Below are positions 11,299 to 22,489 of a stretch of 64,000 bases of DNA, piece by piece (position 1 is the stretch's first letter; the number at the start of each line of letters is the position of its first letter). The notes beneath the pieces are model-generated. The model made no database searches. It was not told the DNA's origin and saw only the letters and a program-made list of their open reading frames with translations. Position numbers and translations under genes: made by a program. The DNA is from Hortaea werneckii (taxonomy: Eukaryota; Ascomycota; Dothideomycetes; Mycosphaerellales; Teratosphaeriaceae), in NCBI GenBank assembly GCA_037044905.1, contig JBAOKB010000105.1, forward strand, positions 372,001 to 436,000, in the 5' to 3' direction.

Positions 11299-12650
11299 AT
11301 GGGTTCGATCGAATGCGGCAAAGAAGCCGCCAAGCAATTCACTTTTGCCGATGGATACCGGAACCTAAACCATGGTAAAACCTACACGACTACCTACTCG
11401 AAGGCACTGCTAACTGGAAATAAGGCTCTTTTGGGACATACCCAGCTCCGATCCGTCAAGTAATCCGGAAATTCCAGGACGAAGCTGAAGCCGTGCCGGA
11501 CAAGTACATCCGATATGACAACCCCAAGTATCTAGACGAGTCGCGGGAAGCAGTGGCAAAATATCTCAACGCACCCGCTTCAGCATGTGTCTTTGTTGCC
11601 AACGCGACTACAGGCTTGAACACGGTCCTCCGAAGCCTAGTCTTCAAGCCTGAAGATGTAATCATCTACTTCGCCACCATCTACGGCGCCTGCGAGAAGA
11701 CGGTCGAGTACATCAAGGAGACGACACCGGCCAAGAGCCACAAGATCGCATACGAGTATCCCGTGTCGGACGACTACCTCTGCTCGAGCTTCGAAGAAGC
11801 CGTGAAGCAGATCCGCGCCGAGGGCTTGAACCCCAGGATCGCCATCTTCGACACCATCGTCTCGATGCCGGGCGTGCGGATGCCGTTCGAGCGCCTGACC
11901 GCGCTCTGCCACCAGCACGACGTGCTCTCGTGCATCGACGGCGCACACGGGATCGGGCATATCCCGCTCGACATTTCCGCCTTGGATCCCGATTTCTTCT
12001 TCAGCAATTGCCACAAGTGGCTACATGTCCCCCGCGGCTGCGCCGTCTTCTACGCCCCGGAAAGGAATCAGCATCTGATCCGCACGACGTTGCCGACGAG
12101 CTGGGGGTTCGTGGAGAAGGCGGGTAAGACGGCGCCTTCGCCTTTGCCGCCTAATGCGAAGAGCCCTTACGTTGCGCTGTTTGAATACACGGCTACGACG
12201 GACAATGCGCCCTATCTCTGTGTACCGGCTGCGCTTCAATGGCGGAAGGGCCTCGTTTGGGACGGGAAGCAAGGCGAAGAAGCCGTCATGGGGTATGGTC
12301 TGTGGGTTGCGCAAGAGGGCGCAAAACTCATTGCGAAATCGTTGGGGACCGAGGTGATGGACAACGACCAAGGGACATTGACGAAGTGCATGCTCCAGAA
12401 TATTCGGCTGCCTCTTTCGTACGACAAGCTCACAGGCGGAGATGTGGCGAATGCGACTAAGATCGCCCAATGGATCGCCAAAGTCCAGATCGACGACTAT
12501 AATACGTTTGTTGCCGTTTACTTCTATGCTGGATCGTGGTGGGTGCGGGTGAGCGGGCAGGTGTATCTCACGCTGGAAGATTTCGAGTACGGAGCCAAGG
12601 CGCTGCAAGAGATCTGTCAGAGGGTAGAGAAGGGAGAATGGAAAATGTGA
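11299..12650 (+). CDS. PLP-dependent class V aminotransferase-fold enzyme, Egt2/LolT type
   Basis: Two exons, 11299–11374 and 11425–12650, with a 50-nt intron (GTAAAA…GCTAAC…AAG) give 433 aa. Splicing restores YRNLNHGSFGT at residues 20–30, the hallmark N-terminus of the isopenicillin-N-epimerase-like group. Asp197 in CIDGAHGIGH should contact the PLP ring nitrogen, and Lys223 in SNCHKWLH is the Schiff-base lysine. The segment YFATIYGAC (Tyr112) matches the region I remember as catalytically important in Neurospora Egt2, the C–S lyase of ergothioneine synthesis. LolT of loline alkaloid clusters belongs to the same family, so the substrate cannot be fixed. No ergothioneine or alkaloid partner genes lie nearby. 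The gene converges on the TBC gene with only 58 bp between stop codons. Confidence 0.82.
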
Positions 12651-12708
12651 AGATAGCAAGCTCTCGGAATCGTTGCATATTGGGAACGTTTTAGAGATAG
12701 AAGTGTCT

Positions 12709-14276
12709 TTAGTCGTGAAGAAGCTTGAAAGCAGTCGTCAACTTTTCCCTAATACCTGTGAACACAAACAGGCCTATCTCGTTCATTTGCTGAGACCCGC
12801 CCCTTCCAATTAAGAGCGATGTGACTGCAACAAGCACAGCCGTGGCGGTGTACGCTGCTGGGCGCTTGTACCGTCGGAACAGCAAACGCGCATGCATAAT
12901 TTGTTGTTGCCGTGCCTCATTCCGTCGAATTTCTGCCTCTTGTCTTTCAAACATGCGTTCGCCATCTTCTAGCGTCTGCTGTACGAGCTGTTGTGGGTCT
13001 GCATGAGTGGTTTTCAGCACGCTGTTAGGGCTGATGCGACTCCAAGCGCGGCCTGGCAACTTCTCTGGTGGGTGATGCACAAACATTTCCGAGGCGCGGA
13101 GGATGAGGCTGTCTAGATCTAATGGCTGGGGCATCTTTGACAAGATAGCGTGAAGCATCTCGGGCTCATCTGCACCGAATTCAAACAGCTCCTTCTTGCG
13201 GCTTATCACGATCTACGACAGCAGGCATTAGCTTTGTTCGGAATCGTCATGTCTAGTGAGCGTGAACGTACGGCGGCATAGAGGTACAGAGGCATGACTG
13301 CCTCGTTTGCAAGCAAAAAGTCAAAGAGCCTTGCAATGTCGCCATATTCTTCAATCTCGTGTGCGTACAATGTGAGAGTCGCAGCTAGGGCGAAGAACGG
13401 CTCGACCTTTTGCAGATGTTGCGCAAGCGCAGGGTCTACGGCAGAAATCACATGCTTGAAAAGTCTTAAATGCGGCTCAGTACCTGCCATAGTAGGCAAC
13501 ATGAAGTCGCGAATGTGGAGCAAGGAAAGTCTAGCGGCTGCTGGGGCTGCTGCATCGAGACCCAAGACCAGAAGTAGAACCTGGATGATGTCTACACCCG
13601 GATTTAGTTGGAGCAACAATGCGGGATTCGGGTTGCATACCATGGTAGCCCTGAAAGTAATGGAGATGAGGGTGTTGGCGCAGAGTCGATGAGATCAGGG
13701 CCAGCAACTCATGCTTACGCTCATCCCTGACTTCGTCTGAGTCGTCTGATCAAGTTGGTCAGTTCAAAGGCCAATGAATGCTTGCGGGAGGTAAGTATCG
13801 GTGAACAGCACATGCTTTTGGGGTAGTACACGAAAGAGCGGTTGACATCAAGCTGCACTTGATCCTCCTCGCGATGCTGTGGGAGTGAGGTCCACTCTTT
13901 GGCATGCGGCGCTTGTTGTTGGTCGTGATGGCAACCTAGGAGGATTGGCCCTTGGGAAGTCTTAGCATGCAGAACCAGGGCGTGGAATTACACTAGCACA
14001 CATACATGCCGTGCGCCTCACTTCGTCCGTGATGAGACCGCCTTTGGAAGTGGCGAACTCGCGAAGGCTGTCGAGGTTGCGAGCTATGCACGCCTGTCGG
14101 ATCGAATCAACCTTGTCCGCCTGTGTCTGCGATAGCGGGTCGTGTTTCCAGGAGACTGAGAGCGGCGGGAGTGGTTGATTCTCCGCGGCGTGTGCAGAGG
14201 GTTGGGTCGGGCGGTTGGTGATGCTCGTGTCACCATCATTGCTGTTGCCAGCAACCGCGGGTCGGTCAGATGACAT
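12709..14276 (-). CDS. TBC-domain Rab GTPase-activating protein (TBC1D20/Gyp10-like), C-terminal membrane anchor
   Basis: This would accelerate GTP hydrolysis by ER/Golgi Rab GTPases (Rab1-type by analogy). Exons (minus) are 14276–14006, 13950–13816, 13745–13641, 13591–13272 and 13212–12709, giving 444 aa. The dual catalytic fingers are present: the arginine finger in VQLDVNRSF (Asp125, Arg128) and the glutamine finger YFQGYHD (Tyr165, Gln167). Residues 395–413 (PAAYTATAVLVAVTSLLIG) form the tail-proximal membrane segment characteristic of TBC1D20. The second intron (13815–13746) begins with GC instead of GT, and only this splice restores YYPKNDSDE. The ATG at 14276 is used because the in-frame codons just upstream contain no ATG. 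The frames are clean throughout. Confidence 0.87.
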
Positions 14277-15264
14277 GTCAGCCACAGAGGCGGATGTGAA
14301 TAGCGTAGCTACTGCACATCATTCAAATCACGAATCAGCGTCGCTCGCTGAAGACTACCGCGATTGTCGTCGTTATCGGCTGCAAGGTCGCCTCGTTTGC
14401 TCGCTTGCTCGCTTGCTCGCTACCGATCAGCTTGGATCTGTTGAATCGGTCCAAGATCGGAACGCCGACCGGGTCAGATTTGGCCGCTAGACGTCGACGC
14501 TATGCCGCGGTGAGGAAAGCGGGACCATGTCCAACATGTCGAGGACTTTGACGAAGACACTATCTACCTACGTACCCAGGTACCGCTCTGAAGACCCCTC
14601 CCCCCCAAAGCAACAAGCGTTCTGTACATCCACTGCTACAGCAAGGATTCGTGCAGCAGCCAGGCCATCCGCTGTCTTGATAGGCTCGACCGGGTCTTGC
14701 GACACGCGCCTGGGGGCGAACCGTTGCCTGGCCTGCATCTCCACGAATTGAAACAGACAGGTCACTTTCCTGCTTCTGGCAAATCCACTCAAACAGCGAG
14801 TGAGGAGTCCTCCTTGGACGCCCAACATTGTTGCGGCTAAGTGTCAGACGGCAGTCATCATCAATTTGCCCTGCAAGGGGCGCATAGTCCATCTCTAGCT
14901 GGTCACTCTCAAGGCCACGGCCCGCCAATACCAGCCAATTGTTCATCTTCAAGCTGACCCTGCCTGCAAGTCTTTGACCACTTGATCTCACACAGCTTGC
15001 GACGATAGTTATAAGCAATCAAAGTGCGCATAAGGAGTCCCTTGTCGCATCTGCTAGGACCACACGAAAGTGGGCTTCCTGCTGCTACTAATGACCGTCT
15101 TATACCTTCCACTGAAACGAGCGTGTGGCGTTTTCAGCCAGGGTAAAGCACCGCTTAAGGCCGAAGACTCCGCTGCATTTGTATGTTCGATTCGTGGCTT
15201 GTAGGCGCGCTCACTCGCGCTTAACACAAATATTTTCATCACGTTTCCGTCTGAACGTGCTCGG
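14277..15264. promoter_or_regulatory. Divergent intergenic region between the TBC and DDB1-like genes
   Basis: About 1 kb separates two outward-pointing start codons. It contains CGCTTGCT microrepeats near 14395–14422 and a C-rich tract near 14598. Small open frames on both strands carry no recognisable domain. No specific binding site is claimed. Confidence 0.45.
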
Positions 15265-18200
15265 GTGATGCAATCAGCGCCGGCACTGACTGATGGCGTC
15301 GGCGGCGGGCAGAATGTTGGAGTCTTGACGAAAACAGTGATCAGGAGTTCGGTATGCATTTGGCTCTTACACGCCCGCTTACGACCGGGCGGCAACATCG
15401 ATCTTGTGCAGGTTGGCGAAGACTTTATTGAGGTGAGCCAAGTGGGTGCCGAAGGTCAGTTGGAGCGAGTGGCAACCAAAACCGACTTCGACTGCCGGAT
15501 CCGCGCTGCAAAGGTTTTCAGCATTGATCCTGAGCATTCAGAGGAGGACCTTTTTATCAAACGGGAAGATCTAACATTTGATGGGAAAGCTCCTCAAGCT
15601 CCGCCTGATTTGTTGGTTCTCGCCCTTGACTCTCAGGATCTCGTGTTCATCTATCTTGAAGAGTGCGACGATGGAACATTTCGCTTCGTACAGCAATCCT
15701 GCCCGCTTCCGTCCTTTGACAATGCTTTGCACCAGCCTGGGGAGCATTTAGCGGTTGATCCCCACACTCGTGCGCTTGCAGTCGCCGCAGGTGAGCAGGA
15801 GGTTATGCTCTTCTCTGCAAAATCAAGAGAAAGAATAAAGAGCGAAATCCAGAGCGGCGACAGAAACTGGTGTCCGGTCTCTGCGCAACGACCCGTCAAA
15901 GTCGAAGGCGTGATACAACATGCTGAGTTCCTCATACCACCAGAAGACGACAAAGACCACATCGTCCTTTTGCTTATAGTCGTCGACCAACGAAAAACAA
16001 AAGCCGTGCGTGTCGATTGGTCGTACAGCTCAGATGTCCACTACGCACAAAAGCACCCCGGAATTCAGCTTGACTCAGTCACTACCGTACCCAGCCTTCT
16101 GATACCCTCTCCGAGATGCGGCATTCTTAATCGTTCGAGGCAGTGAGATCGTGAAATGGCAGTACATTTTATCTGGCTCACCTTCTGCTAAGCTAGTTCC
16201 ACGCCTGGACACGGATCCAACAGGCTCCGGCGAATCTCCGCGTAAACCTGTTTGGGCAAACTGGTGCCGACCGCGTCGAAGCCAGGGAGCGCGAAGGGAG
16301 ATGGATCACATATACCTGGCGCGAGAAGATGGGTTTGTCTACCTCGCACATGTCGGGGATGACAATGCCACGTCCAGCTTAGCTGGCCACCTGGAATGCC
16401 ATGTTAGCTCAGCATTTGCCTCGCTGGGGAACGCGGGCGATCCAGACATTCTAGCAGTTGCTGGAGACATGAGTACTGGCCGAGTTGTCTCCATTGGTCA
16501 CTGGCCAAATCATCGAGTCAGCACACTCAGCTGGCCCGAGACAATGGAGATGGCAACCATTCAGACCATCCCGAACTGGGCCACTGTCACGGATGCTGTA
16601 ACTGCAATGTGTCGGCATACTCCTAGCAAATCTACGCGATCCATGCAATCCAGTGCAAGTATTCTGGTGACATCGGGAAGACAGCCGTACGGCAAGATCA
16701 CAGAGCTACGCTACGGTCTGGAAGCTCGTCTATCCGCTTACTTCGAGCTTGAAGGCCTTGGAAGCACTACTGGGATGTGGGCGGTACCCGTGCCCACGAC
16801 CGGCGAGGTCTTGATCTTCCTCGCAAACCCTTTCGCTACACGGCTCTTGGCCCTGGCGTATGGCGACGAGGAGCTTGAGCCAGCAGAGGTCGATGCAAGT
16901 GAATGCACGGCTTTGGACTTGGAGCAGCCCACTATCGCCGCTGTTTCAGACTCAGAGCACAGAATTGTTCAGGTCACAAAATCCAACATCATTGTGACAG
17001 CAGGACTTAGTGCGCATTTCGAAGACACATTTCGAAGGCCGTGCAATGAGGGCTTTTCCATCCTTGCCGCCGCGGTCGAAACATCACAGTGCGTTATCGT
17101 GACGGCTGAAATGAAGGCAGATGAATACAAACTCTGTAGTACAAGATTTCCAACCCACACGGAAGCTGGCGCTGATCGAACAACGATGGATGGCCCTAGT
17201 AACGAAGACACCATGCGATTGGACAGCGTCCCTTCTGCTATAGACATCGTCGCTGGCGACGATGATAACCTCGTCTGTATTTTGGGCTTCACGGACGGGC
17301 GGCTGGCACTCATTGATATCTCTGGAACTAACCAGATGACATTACGCTCGGAGCTGACATTCCCGACTGCAAACAACGACACTGCAGTGTGTGATTCTAT
17401 AGCGATCTTACGAGCGACGAACGAAAGATGGCTTGCTGTCTGTGGCTTGAGAGACGGTCGGCTTTTCGCGGTGACTGGAGCGCACAACGATGAGGATGAA
17501 TCATGCTTCGGTGAGAGCGCCATAATCACCCTGGGGCAAAGCGCCGTAAAGCTTGTCAAGATGCAAAACAATAGTGCACAAGCTTGCGCACTGACTGGCA
17601 CAACCACGTGTCTATTGTCATGGGATGGTGGCTGTCCTCAGTCTCTAAGTGTACAGAGCATCTGGGTTTGCGACAGGAACAACCCCGAGCTCTCTCAAGA
17701 TGCTGTAGCTGCGTGCGCACAGCTTCCCGGTGAAGAACTGCTTACATCACCCCAGCTATCGGATTCTTTGGTTCTTGTGTCTGGCGATGAAGTCTTCGTG
17801 ACAAGCCTGGTTCCTTCACCAACCACGGTGCCTCGGCAAGTGGGAGTAAGTGGTACGCCGACCCGCATGATCAACGCCGAGCAACAGAGGTGTCTAGTTG
17901 TGGCGTCCATCAAAACTGCTGTGCGAAAGCACCCAAATGCTGCTGTTCCGCATCCGGAACAGCGAAGGCAGATTTGGCCTGTCATTGAGTTTATACCAGC
18001 ACGTGATTGCATGCCATCATTTTCCTACGACATGCAGCCAGGAGAGCGGGTGTACTCCATGGTCGAGTGGTCACTCAAGCTGAGCGATGAAAGCGACGAT
18101 AAACGGTACTCCTTCATCCTCGTTGGTGGCAGCTACGTCCGATCGAACGGGGAAATAGGCGGCCGTATTACTTTCCTACAGCCGGTTAATCGGGACTGGG

Positions 18201-19216
18201 AAGTGGTCGATGTGCAGAAAGGCCAGGGCTGAGCGCTTCGAAGCCCCCGTCTACGCTCTTGCCTTGTACGACGAAGTCACCTATGTGGTCTGCTACGGTC
18301 GGCAAGTCACACTGCGACGCTTCTCCATCGAGGAGCGGAGGTGGAAGGAAGCTGCCGTGCCGTTTCAACTGAACAGTCCTGGGGTCTACATCACCGTGGA
18401 AGCATCTTTACTCTACATATCCACCCTGCAAGACTCTCTGGTGGTTCTTCGAATGGCATCGACCTCTGATGGCTCTCTGCCGAAGCTGGAAGCAGTCGCT
18501 ATGGGTCCGCAGGCACACCAGTCGCTAAGTCATCTCGTAGTCCACCCGGACCAGGAAGAGTCCTTGACACTTCTCGCAACCAAAAACGAACAGCTCGTCG
18601 GCCTCCTCACGCCCAAGTCCTGCCAGGAACCCCAATTTTTGTCAGCGGAGATCATGTTCCAGGCCCATCTGGAAGATCCCTTACTCGCATCCGGCAGATC
18701 GACATGCGACCGCCCTGGAAGCCGGAAGCGCCATCGGGCGTTGTCATGGACGATATCGTCGGCACAGCGCCCGACGGCTCACTGATCGGCATCGCAGTCA
18801 TTGAACCCCAGCTCTGGAAACCGCTCTTCTGGCTCCAACGGATCTGCGAGTGGAACGAGGAACTCAGTCCACATACCTACTTGACGCCGCCGTACCTTGC
18901 CGATGACGGCGGCGATGCGCGAAGAGAGCGATTGTTGCCTATCGGCCTGCGCCATGGCGAAGGTTACCATGGCGAGGAAATCATGCTCCGCGCCAGAGCG
19001 CCGCATAGTGCAGCAGGGGACATGCACATCAACGGGGACGTCCTGGCGCGTCTGCTCGAGAAAGGCGGGGAAGGCTTACTGAGGGAGATTTTGAGCAAGA
19101 TGGCGCAGAAAGACGACAGGGTAGGCGCGTGGGTGAAGGCGAATCTGGAAGCGGAATTGGCGGTTGTGGACGACGTGATGGTGCTTGTTCGCCAGATTCT
19201 AGACCGCTGGCTGTGA
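15265..19216 (+). CDS. DDB1/CPSF-A-family beta-propeller protein (Mms1_N plus CPSF_A), three frameshifts
   Basis: This is a large WD-like scaffold of the family that includes DDB1, Mms1 and Rik1, which act in cullin-4-type ligases and genome maintenance. The frame changes three times: an extra base near CCC at 16105–16107, an extra base at 18210–18228, and a missing base near GG at 18671–18672. With these corrected the span is 1317 codons (1316 aa), a normal length for the family. The Mms1_N-type region includes HARLRPGGNIDLVQVGEDFIE and the TKTDFDCRIRAAKVF segment. The C-terminal CPSF_A region runs from ERFEAPVYALALYDE to the final helices (GDVLARLLEK, VRQILDRWL). No introns are needed. It could be a decaying pseudogene, but similar one-base breaks in many essential neighbours favour sequencing error. 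Assignment to Mms1 rather than another paralogue is tentative. Confidence 0.72.
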
Positions 19217-19623
19217 TAGAACATGGTGGCGATTTTTTTGAAACCAGGATAGGACGAAGGGGTTCATGGGGGCGGTATCAAGAAATGGCAGTTGCATGGT
19301 AAAGTTCACGATGATGTTCGTGGGGTAAATGAGAAAACGGCATACATAGACAGGCGAGATCCGGGTGTCAGCATCTTTAGCGAGGAGCGATAAAAAAAGA
19401 CTTGCATGGTGGCATTATGGCTTTTTTTTAATGGCAAAGGCGGACGCAAATGGAAGTTCTGAAGTTTCTACAAGGACTTGTTTCCTTCTTTCATAATACA
19501 TGCGAACACGTTTTGGCGATATAATTACGAACGCACACGTCTGCATACGCGATAAGAACAATTATCCTGGATGTTACGTGCTTTGATTTTACGACTAGAA
19601 ACCATCCTAAGTTTCCACACACG
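19217..19623. other. Convergent 3' intergenic region
   Basis: A 407-bp gap lies between the stop codons of the DDB1-like and Avl9 genes. It is T/A-rich with T and A runs near 19390–19440, fitting 3' UTRs and polyadenylation regions. No gene was seen. Confidence 0.5.
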
Positions 19624-21810
19624 CTATTCCTTCCCTACCGAATGTAACTGATCTTTCCCATCGCCTTCCCGGCTCCGCCGAGTTTCCTCAGCGTAAATAG
19701 GCACATTACTCTCCAACTCTCGTTGCTTCTGACCCGTCTCTTGCTCGTAAATAGGCAAGTTACCAACGTCCGTAGCCTCTTCTTTCCCGAGCTCGCTGAC
19801 AGTAGTGACCTTAGGCCTCTCCGGTGGCGGCTGAGCCGCAGAAGTGGGCGTGCTCGATCGCCAGCCTGAGCGCCGCTTCTCGGCTGCCCATGCGCCCCAT
19901 GAGCTGAGGTAGGCGCCTGCGCGTGAGCTTGCAGCCGCGACGCTGGCTTGCGCGTTTGGCATGTCTGGCTTTTGAGATCTCACTTGTCCAGCAGCTGTCG
20001 TAGGGAGAGGATGGCTTCTCGTCCACCGATGCTCGCGGCGTCGCTGCTGCAGAAGCAGAAGCCGCCGCAGCTTTTTCGGCTCTAGCTTGCTCTGCGCGCT
20101 GACGCTGAGCTTCACGCATCACTTCAATGTCTGACCACACCTTGTTGAAGGCGGAGGTGACGTTGGCTCGGCCGTCTGCGAGTCGCTTGTTGACGACATC
20201 GCGAGTCTGATTGAATCGCTCGTCTAAATGCAGCTCCGCTACTTGGGCGGCTAGTCTGCGCTGTACGTCTTCGATAGTGAGACCTCCAGCATTAGGATGC
20301 CGTGGCTCTACAATGTCGAACAAGTGACTGTCGGTCTTCGAGTTCCAAAGCTTGTAGTTCTCACTCTCGCGCCAGGCGTCGAGGAACGGTGGATAGTATT
20401 CGGCGGATGGGTCGCCTTCAACGTCTGCGAGTAACGCCTTTGGGTCGCCATTGTTATGACACTGTAAGTATTGATGGTACTTTTCCGAAGACAGGAGCGC
20501 GAGTAAGTATTCCTCAAATTGGAGTCGAATGAACTCTTCGCTCCCGACGTAGCCGTGGGTCTTTGGCCTGGAGGGATCGTTGTCGTCCCATGTATCGTTC
20601 ACACTCTGAGTCAGGAAATCAATCCACCTTCGATCCGCAGTTGAAAGGGTCAACGCTGCTCGTAAAGAAGGTGGCGAGATGGTCACATTCTTCTCGTCCA
20701 AGTCCACAAGGACATCGCAGTACCGGTCTTTCTGCTGAATAAGCAAGCTATTGGTGCTACCAACAACGAAGCTTTTCGTATCCAGATCCGTGAGGATGTC
20801 CAGGGATTGCAGTGGTGTATATGGGCCAAAGACGCTGCCTTTGCCAAAGAGCTGCAGTGGCACGCCGAGATAGGCAAGTAAAGACGCTCGGTCACTTGTC
20901 TTCACCGAGTCTGGTCTCCGCAAGGTTTCGGCGTAACGATTCAATTGGGGGTCTGCGCAATCCCGCAGACTGCGCACAAGGCCAGGTATCAGTGATAGCA
21001 ACGAAAACTGCACCTGACAAACCTGCTCACAATGGGAGCCAAAGAAGAGCATCTGCGGGTAATCAGCAAAGCATCCCAGATGTCTCTTGAAACTACGACT
21101 CACCTTCGGCTGCAACAGGAGACATTTAAACAAAACAAGTGTCTGCCACTTGAACTGGTGAAGTAGCTCTCGCAGGCTGAGGCCGAAATACTGATCGCGC
21201 TCATCCTCCGTCTCGGTCCGGCCTTTACTCAGGTTGGCCTGGAATTGCTACATGTCCACGCCCACCTATTAGCCCAAAACTCAACACGACGCAAAAACAG
21301 AGCGCTAGCAAGAAACTGCCGGTAGTGCAAGGAAGGCAGTCACTAACCCACCTGCAAAACCTCCATGTCCCTAAAGTCCCGCTGTGCGAACCACGCCCGG
21401 GTCACGACTGAGAGCTTCTCCCGCAGCGCGCCGAAGCTCTGCGGCCTGTCTGTGATGGCCACGACGGCCTTCTGCACCGCGCTGCGCGTGACATCCTTGC
21501 TCTTCCAGAGCATCTGGTTGGCGTCGATGGAGTGGCAGCAGCTGATGCCGAAGACGCTCGTGGGCTCCGTATCGACCGCTTCGCCCGTCTCGCCCTTGCT
21601 CGCCTTGTGCACGAGCGAGAAATAGCTGAACTCCTCTTCGGACTGGTGCGCGCCGTCGGGCAGCGCCATGTAGGGGATCAGGTGCCAGTCATTCTCCGCC
21701 GCCGGATCTGTGTCCTCGGGACAACCGATCCAGTGTTCGATCTCGGGGCCGCGGGCATGGTGGAAGTCGACGACGCATACGAGAGGTTGGAACGGCGGCG
21801 GTGAGGCCAT
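19624..21810 (-). CDS. AVL9: Avl9-family late secretory pathway protein (UDENN/DENN-like), one frameshift
   Basis: Yeast Avl9 acts in exit from the Golgi to the plasma membrane. Exons (minus) are 21810–21352, 21247–21104 and 21052–19624, with introns of 104 and 51 nt. The N-terminal signature LVCVVDFHHARGPEIEHW is the start of the Avl9 longin/uDENN module. The segment after it continues through CCHSIDANQMLW, then LLLQPKMLFFG across intron 2 and LLSLIPGLV. An extra C (CCC at 20003–20005) breaks the last exon. Removing it restores KPSSPTTAAGQVRSQKP and gives 676 aa exactly. The C-terminus holds a coiled, Ala-rich segment and two copies of an N-(L/V)-PIY-x-x-ET motif. The gene is convergent with the DDB1-like gene. 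Confidence 0.82.
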
Positions 21811-22489
21811 CGTCGAGAGGGGAGGGGTATACAGATCAAATGGCTATCTCAAGTCGGACTCCCGAAGCAGCTTTCCATAGCTGAGGTTAGATGATCATGG
21901 ATGTCGCTCAGATCGCGGATTGAGGGTGTACAAAGGGACGAGAGTCGAGCTGCATTGCACCGCAGAACATGCGGGAGCAGCACATCAAATGGTTGAAGTG
22001 CGGGCAGCGCAGAGGTACCGTACCTCCTACAGCAACTTGCACGAGATCACATCAGATGAAACCAAGCTCGGCAAAGCTTCGGGGCGTACCCACTACTCTT
22101 CACATGTCACGACTCACCACCAGTCAAAGGAAACAACTTCAGGGCGACGGCATGTTGATGTTTCCGTATTCGCTATTTAGCTGTCTGTGATGGCAGCCTG
22201 CCCGGCTGTAGAATGGAAGAAACCTTTCCGGCACCTGTACCGCCATGCTCCACTCCATGCCCCGCATGCTCTTCAGATTTCCAAGCACGAATAGAACCCC
22301 TCCCTCGCTTGTCGTGTGTATCTCAAATTTCCCCTTTTTCAGTCGTGCATTTAAATCGTGATCTTGGCCGAGACTGTCGGCTGCCATGGAGCATAAAGTT
22401 GACATCTCCTACTGCGGTCTATTGCTTCCGCTGTGAAACACCGGTTCGCCACGCTCACGCTTGCATCTTCGTCGAAAGTCCCACTTGGC
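21811..22489. other. Intergenic region between hog1 3' end and avl9 5' end
   Basis: A 679-bp gap between two minus-strand genes. It should contain the Avl9 promoter and the Hog1 3' UTR. A plus-strand open frame (22213–22704) crosses the end of the Hog1 gene and has no recognisable domain, so it is treated as chance. Confidence 0.5.

Noticed and set aside
12021..12659. 212-aa antisense open frame over the PLP enzyme
   Set aside because: It is a shadow of a GC-rich coding exon whose plus strand carries the whole catalytic signature.
1791..13000. Secondary metabolite cluster formed by GMC oxidase, methyltransferase and PLP enzyme
   Set aside because: These are interspersed with housekeeping genes on both strands (MED21, Rrg7-like, molybdate transporter, RabGAP) and no polyketide synthase, NRPS, terpene synthase or cluster regulator is present.
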